Source: Actinoplanes octamycinicus
GTDB taxonomy: Bacteria; Actinomycetota; Actinomycetes; Mycobacteriales; Micromonosporaceae
NCBI RefSeq assembly: GCF_014205225.1
Contig: NZ_JACHNB010000001.1
Location: 5,685,501-5,749,500 of the forward strand
Length of the DNA stretch: 64,000 nucleotides
Direction of reading: 5' to 3'
Part shown: one piece after another, positions 60,036 to 64,000 of the stretch
How positions within the stretch are numbered: the first letter of the stretch is position 1
How the letters are laid out: each line of letters starts with the position of its first letter
Position numbers and translations under genes: made by a program
Notes under the pieces: model-generated
Told to the model about the DNA's origin: nothing
Databases searched by the model: none
Seen by the model: only the letters and a program-made list of their open reading frames with translations

Positions 60036-60290
60036 TCAGGGGCCGGTCGCGGCCTGCACGAGCAGGGCCAGCCGCACCCGGTTCTGGGTGGCGGTCTTGG
60101 TCAGGATGGTGCTGACGTAGCCCTTCACGGTCGGCACGGTGAGGGTGAGGCGGGCGGGGCGTGCTTGAGCGGGTAGCCGATCGCGCCGGCCCGGATCGCC
60201 CGAGCCACCAGGTCGTGGTCCTCGACGGTGGTCAGCACGATCACCGCCGGGCCGGCCCCGGCGGGCAGGGTGAGAAGCTGCAGGAACGGT
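60036..60290 (-). pseudogene. NarL/LuxR-type response regulator remnant
   Basis: Read on the minus strand, one frame gives the end of a receiver domain (LPAGAGPAVIVLTTVEDHD, then LVARAIRAGAIGYPLKHAPP), with the conserved Thr and Lys. After a disruption, a second frame gives the end of a LuxR helix-turn-helix (LTVPTVKGYVSTILTKTATQNRVRLALLVQAATGP, stop at 60036). The phosphorylation site, most of the receiver domain and the linker are missing. It is the relic of a two-component regulator; no adjacent histidine kinase survives next to it. Confidence 0.7.
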
Positions 60291-60350
60291 GCAGGATCAT
60301 GCAGCGGGGGCTCGGTCGGCCGGATGCTCACCGCGTACCCAGAACTGATC

Positions 60351-60379
60351 TTGAATCTGGGTTGCCGGCTGCCTAGCGT
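60351..60379 (+). promoter_or_regulatory. Promoter of the D-amino-acid-oxidase-like gene
   Basis: TTGAAT (60351-60356) and TAGCGT (60374-60379) are 17 bp apart, and ATG 60387 follows the -10 by 7 bases. The message is therefore probably leaderless. Confidence 0.6.
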
Positions 60380-60386
60380 GATCGGG

Positions 60387-61322
60387 ATGCGGGTGCTGGT
60401 GGTGGGTGCGGGCGCGATCGGGCTGACGGTGGCGCACGAGCTCGCCGTGGCCGGGCACCGGGTGCGGATCGTGGCGGAGCGGCCGGCGCGGGAGAGCGTC
60501 TCGGCGGTCGCGGCGGCGATCTGGTTCCCGCACGACGTGGCGGTCGACCGGGACGTGCTGGAGTCGGGGCGGGTCACCTACGAGAGGCTGGCGAGGCTGG
60601 CGGGCGATCCGGCGACCGGGGTGGTGCTGCGCGACGGGCTGGTGCGGGTCCGGCGCGCCGGGACGGATCTGTCCTGGACGGCCGCGGTGCCCCGGCACGA
60701 GCGCGTGGCGGACGGGGTGCGGTGCACGCTGCCGGTGGTGGAGACCGGGCGGTACCTGGCCTGGCTCGGTGACCGGGTCGCCGCGCTGGGCGTGCCGACG
60801 ACGTGGGGCGAGGTCCGGGTGCCGGCCGGGCAGGACCTGGTGACGGCGGCCGGATCGGTCGTGGGGGAGGAGCCGGAGGTCGTCGTGGTGGCCGCCGGGC
60901 TCGGATCGGGGCGGCTGCTCGGCGACGACGCGGTCCATCCGATCCGCGGCCAGGTGGTGCGGTTGGCCAACCCCGGCCTGACCGCGTGGGTGCTGGACAG
61001 CGACAACCCGGGCGGGCTGACCTACGTGGTGCCGCGGGCCGGCGACGTGGTGTGCGGCGGGACCGGGCAGGTCGGCGACTGGAACGAGCAGGTCGACCCG
61101 GAGACCGAGGACGCGATCCTGCGACGGGTGCGGGCTCTGGTGCCGGCGCTGGCCGGGCAGCCGGTGCTGTCCCGGGCGGTCGGCCTGCGACCGGCCCGGA
61201 CCACCCGGCGGCTGGAGCGGATCGGGCGGGTCGTCGCGTGTTACGGGCACGGCGGCTCGGGCTTCACGCTGTCCTGGGGCGACGCGGCCCGGGTGGCCGC
61301 CCTCTGTCACGAGCTGCGGTAG
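60387..61322 (+). CDS. D-amino-acid oxidase-like FAD-dependent oxidoreductase
   Basis: This 311-residue flavoprotein starts with the FAD motif MRVLVVGAGAIGLTVAHEL. SAVAAAIWFPHDV, VVVAAGLGSGRLLGDDAVHPIRGQVVRL and the C-terminal GLRPARTTRRLERIG and CYGHGGSGFTLSWGDA segments match D-amino-acid oxidase/D-aspartate oxidase. It would deaminate a D-amino acid to the keto acid with release of peroxide. ATG 60387 is supported by the promoter; a longer frame from 60228 covers the response-regulator relic. Its end overlaps a convergent small gene by 16 bp. Confidence 0.88.
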   Translation: MRVLVVGAGAIGLTVAHELAVAGHRVRIVAERPARESVSAVAAAIWFPHDVAVDRDVLESGRVTYERLARLAGDPATGVVLRDGLVRVRRAGTDLSWTAAVPRHERVADGVRCTLPVVETGRYLAWLGDRVAALGVPTTWGEVRVPAGQDLVTAAGSVVGEEPEVVVVAAGLGSGRLLGDDAVHPIRGQVVRLANPGLTAWVLDSDNPGGLTYVVPRAGDVVCGGTGQVGDWNEQVDPETEDAILRRVRALVPALAGQPVLSRAVGLRPARTTRRLERIGRVVACYGHGGSGFTLSWGDAARVAALCHELR

Positions 61323-61582
61323 TGACCGGTGTTGTCCGGCAGCGGCCGCAGCTTGGCGCCGCGCACCAGGGCGGTCCGGCGGCCGAGCTCGCGGCCGTCC
61401 GGGCTCATCTCGACGCCGTCGACCTCGTACCAGATCTCCGCGTTCAAGCGGTGCGGGGTGTCCCAGCGCACCCGGAGGACGATCATGCGGAGCGGGCCGG
61501 CGCCGGACCGGTAGTCGGTCTCGGCGAAGGTGAGGACCGGCCGGGTCGGGCCGCGATTAGGTCGTTTACCCCACTTGCTCAC
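61307..61582 (-). CDS. Small conserved-looking protein of unknown function
   Basis: This 91-residue basic protein (SKWGKRPNRGPTRPVLTF, RMIVLRVRWDTPHRLNAEIWYEVDGVEMSPDG, RRTALVRGAKLRPLP) is probably a small beta-fold. The GTG start at 61582 has a near-perfect Shine-Dalgarno sequence (AAAGGAGG on the minus strand, 61596-61589), which is strong evidence that it is translated. It is convergent with the D-amino-acid-oxidase-like gene. I recognise no family. Confidence 0.7.
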   Translation of the reverse strand: MSKWGKRPNRGPTRPVLTFAETDYRSGAGPLRMIVLRVRWDTPHRLNAEIWYEVDGVEMSPDGRELGRRTALVRGAKLRPLPDNTGHYRSS

Positions 61583-61831
61583 TGATCAGCCTCCTTTCCG
61601 CTTCTGTCAGACAATCTGCTCTGCTGCGCTGGCAGATTCAAGCGCCGATGCACGTGCAGCTGCACATGTCGAGAGAGTGGGACGGTTCGGCCCAGCGCCG
61701 GTTGACCGAAAGGTTGAACCTTTCTGGATCTACCTCGCGTCGTTCACCGAGGACGCCGCCCCGGCGAAGGTCACCGTGACCCTGACCCCGTTCGACTGAC
61801 CCGGCGGCCCGGCCTCCTCCAGAATTCCGGC
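61583..61831. other. Intergenic region with a palindrome and a short coding-like relic
   Basis: AAAGGTT-G-AACCTTT (61709-61723) is a perfect 7-bp-arm palindrome. Downstream on the + strand the frame ending at 61799 reads FWIYLASFTEDAAPAKVTVT then LTPFD and a stop. It looks like the end of a protein but has no convincing start. I do not call a gene. Confidence 0.4.
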
Positions 61832-62302
61832 ATGCACACCGTCGAACTGCTCCTGGACCCGGCGCTCGAGCGCGGCGTCCGGGACCTGTGGGAGACGCTG
61901 CGGGAAGCCGGGCTGCCGAGCCTCGCCGGCCACCCCCATCCGACCAACCGGCCGCACCTGACGCTGCTCACCGCCCGGTCGCTGGCCGGGTTGCCGCCGC
62001 TGCCGCTGCCGGTCGCGGCGCGGCTCGGGCCGGTCCGGATGCTCGGCCGGGCGCTGGTCCGCGAGGTGGAGCCGACCGCCGAGCTGCGGGACCTGCAGGG
62101 CGCGGCGTCGGCGGCGCTGGCCGCGGCCGAACCGTGGCCGCCGCCCGGCGGCTGGGTGCCGCACGTCAGCCTGGCCCTCAAGGTCCCGCCGGACCGGATC
62201 GAGCCCGCGCTGCGCGTGCTCGCGGACCTGCCGCCGGCCCGGGGGCGCTTCGTCGCGGCCCGCAGTTACGACACCCGGTCCCGCACCGTCACCGGCCTGT
62301 GA
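61832..62302 (+). CDS. 2H phosphoesterase (LigT/2'-5' RNA ligase-like)
   Basis: This 156-residue protein has the two HxT/S motifs of the 2H superfamily, RPHLTLL (about residue 46) and VPHVSLAL (about residue 109), separated by about 65 residues as expected. The superfamily includes cyclic phosphodiesterases and the LigT 2'-5' RNA ligase. The exact substrate, probably a 2',3'-cyclic phosphate, is not determined. Its last 14 bp overlap the convergent histidine kinase gene. Confidence 0.88.
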   Translation: MHTVELLLDPALERGVRDLWETLREAGLPSLAGHPHPTNRPHLTLLTARSLAGLPPLPLPVAARLGPVRMLGRALVREVEPTAELRDLQGAASAALAAAEPWPPPGGWVPHVSLALKVPPDRIEPALRVLADLPPARGRFVAARSYDTRSRTVTGL

Positions 62303-63944
62303 CCGGGGACTCGCCGCCGACCAGGCCCGGTGCGGTCGCCGTCTCCGGGGCGCGATGGGCGCGGGGCAGGCTCAGCACGAACCGGCTGCCGTGCGGGACT
62401 TCGGCCTCGTACCAGACCTGGCCGTGGTTGGCCTCGGCGAGCAGCCGCGAGAGGTAGAGACCGAAGCCGGCGCTGTTCCTCGTCCCGCCGGACCGGTCAG
62501 CCTGGCTGAACCGGTCGAACAGGTGCTCGACGAAGGGGGGTGGGACCCCGTTCCCCTCGTCGGTGACGGCGAACAGGATGTCGTCGCCCGTGTCGTCCAG
62601 GGTCACCGACACGTGGATGTCGCCGGGACTGTATTTGATCGCGTTCGTGACGAAGTTGGTCAGCACCTCGTGGGTGTGTACCGGATCGGCCAGCACGGCC
62701 ACGCCGGGCGGACCGGTGCTGACGCTGACCCGCATGCGGGCCGGCCTGGTCAGGTTGTCGGTGACCCGGGCCAGCGCCTGCTCGACCGGCACAGCGACCG
62801 GTTGGGCGTGCAGATCGCCCGGCTCCGCGTGGCAGAGCACGAGCAGGTGCGCGGCCATGTCGAGCAGCTGGTTGACCCGGCTGCCCAGCGCCTCGACGGC
62901 AGCGCGTCGTTCCTGTTCGGTGATCACGTCCCAGTCCTGGGTCAGCTCCTCGGAGCAGGCCGAGATCACCGCCAGCGGCTGGTTGATCTCGTGGGAGAGC
63001 GTGGCGATGATGTCGCTCTTCCAGGTGCCGGCGACCTCCAGCTCCCGATTGGCGGCGGTCAGGTGCTCGGCCCGGCGGCTCAGTTCACGGTGCGCCCGGT
63101 CGAGATCCCGGTGGGCTGCCGACAGTCTGCGGTAAAGACCCGCGGTCTCGGTGAGCAGGGCCAGCAGCACCACCCCGGAGGAGACCAGCAGGGTGACCCG
63201 GGCGACGTAATAGCCCAGCGTGTAGCGGTGCGGAGCGGCCAGGTACAGGATCGCGGTGGCCAGCGACGCGCTGATCGCCACCACCACCCACTGCTCCACC
63301 GGCGGCCGGTGGCGCAGGTTCCGGACCACCGCCAGCAGGGTGCCCGCGATGATCAGCAGCGTCGCGCCCACCACCCATCGGCCGGCCGCGGTGGGGGTGT
63401 CGCCCTGATACATCCGGGGCAGCCGGCCCGCGGCGCCGACGACCACGCCGGTGACCGCGACCACCAGCGCGAACACCGCCGTGACGGTGACCACGACGGC
63501 AGCCACCGGCCGGCTCCGGGCGAGCCCGCCCAGCCGGTCCGGCAACGCCGCCACCGTGTACTGCTGGGCCGCCACCAGGACCGAGAAACCGCAGAGCAGG
63601 GCGATGAACAGCCACGGCCCGCGAACCTCCGCCCAGATCGAGTCGGCGCCCGCCCGCCGGATCCGGGCGAAGACGACGGCGTACGGCACCATCATCAGCG
63701 AGGAGTAGATGTACGCCGAGGAGAGGCCCAGCGTGCTCAGCCGGCCGCCGGCCAGGAACTGCTGCACCAGCAGAACGGCGGTCAGCAGATCCGCCGAGGC
63801 CATCAGCACGAAGAACGTGTTGATCAGGTTCGGGTGGACGGCCAGGCGCTGGCCGGCGAGCGGCACGACCAGCAGGGAGGCGGCAACCACCGCGACCGCG
63901 TAGACCCACAGACCGCGGCGCACCGGGATCCCGTCCGGGTCCAC
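62289..63944 (-). CDS. Membrane sensor histidine kinase (MASE-type sensor)
   Basis: The 551-residue protein has about nine membrane helices up to residue ~270 (GLWVYAVAVVAASLLVVPLAG, FFVLMASADLLTAVLLVQQFLAGGR), resembling a MASE4-type sensor. A coiled coil follows (YRRLSAAHRDLDRAHRELSRRAEHL), then a HisKA domain (TLSHEINQPLAVISACSEEL, phospho-acceptor His) and the ATPase domain (NFVTNAIKYS as N-box, DEGNGVPPPF as G1, GFGLYLSRLLAEANHG as G2). It should phosphorylate an unlinked response regulator; none is encoded adjacent in the window. The nearest relic, at 60036-60290, is decayed. Confidence 0.9.
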   Translation of the reverse strand: MDPDGIPVRRGLWVYAVAVVAASLLVVPLAGQRLAVHPNLINTFFVLMASADLLTAVLLVQQFLAGGRLSTLGLSSAYIYSSLMMVPYAVVFARIRRAGADSIWAEVRGPWLFIALLCGFSVLVAAQQYTVAALPDRLGGLARSRPVAAVVVTVTAVFALVVAVTGVVVGAAGRLPRMYQGDTPTAAGRWVVGATLLIIAGTLLAVVRNLRHRPPVEQWVVVAISASLATAILYLAAPHRYTLGYYVARVTLLVSSGVVLLALLTETAGLYRRLSAAHRDLDRAHRELSRRAEHLTAANRELEVAGTWKSDIIATLSHEINQPLAVISACSEELTQDWDVITEQERRAAVEALGSRVNQLLDMAAHLLVLCHAEPGDLHAQPVAVPVEQALARVTDNLTRPARMRVSVSTGPPGVAVLADPVHTHEVLTNFVTNAIKYSPGDIHVSVTLDDTGDDILFAVTDEGNGVPPPFVEHLFDRFSQADRSGGTRNSAGFGLYLSRLLAEANHGQVWYEAEVPHGSRFVLSLPRAHRAPETATAPGLVGGESPVTGR

Positions 63945-64000
63945 GGCCCTCGCCTCCCGCCCTCCTGGGAACTGCTTCGATAAAACGCACTTTACAAGGA

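Overview
The window is very G+C-rich DNA with strong third-position G/C bias, frequent GTG and TTG starts, 1-4 bp start/stop overlaps inside operons, several apparently leaderless promoters, SARP-type regulators, an RskA-type anti-sigma factor and a chitosan-utilisation operon. This points to a soil actinobacterium, probably of the Micromonosporaceae (Actinoplanes-like). The genus is an inference. I found no rRNA, tRNA, CRISPR array, integrase or transposase.

Layout. 1-11190: the end of a sugar ABC permease, a zone of tandem and palindromic repeats, a small membrane protein, an NmrA-like/FAD-oxidoreductase pair divergent from a SARP fused to a degenerate alpha/beta-hydrolase, a second SARP, a secreted I36-type inhibitor, and a lipoprotein/MacA-like/MacB-like export operon that ends at a palindromic repeat and a truncated NlpC/P60 gene. 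11183-18969: a GH46 chitosanase divergent from a csnR-E-F-G-H-K type operon (ROK repressor, lipoprotein binder, two permeases, GH4 hydrolase, sugar kinase) for secretion, cleavage, uptake and phosphorylation of chito-oligosaccharides. 19109-21445: acyltransferase-3/SGNH protein with two in-frame minisatellites. 21513-24949: beta-ketoadipate-type CoA transferase and thiolase divergent from a LysR regulator. 25033-29502: epimerase, SDR and EthA-like monooxygenase divergent from a PucR regulator. 29668-36309: an IF-1 paralogue coupled to a repeat-containing acetyltransferase, a diguanylate cyclase, an MFS transporter with a double palindromic operator, a GNAT, and an ECF sigma/anti-sigma pair.

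36478-41762 is the most unusual locus: a GrpE-like protein, an Hsp70 lacking the C-terminal lid, and a 1021-residue protein with helical, double zinc-ribbon and Fn3-like segments, in one tightly packed operon. It looks like a dedicated chaperone machine with its own adaptor.

41803-49939 is an organosulfur or related uptake and desulfonation operon (flavin reductase, SsuABC-type transporter, two paralogous flavin monooxygenases, aldo/keto reductase) with a ROK regulator upstream. 50135-64000 holds mixed genes: secreted protein, two ArsR-type regulators, YCII-like, LacI, lipoprotein, TauE/SafE, TPR protein, DUF4253, D-amino-acid-oxidase-like enzyme, 2H phosphoesterase and a membrane histidine kinase. 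Three decayed genes lie in the window: an NlpC/P60 fragment, a frameshifted small gene and a response-regulator remnant.

Two themes cut across the window. First, a dispersed palindromic repeat family sits just downstream of stop codons. Second, there are many short tandem repeats (17-60 bp periods), several of them expanded in frame inside genes.
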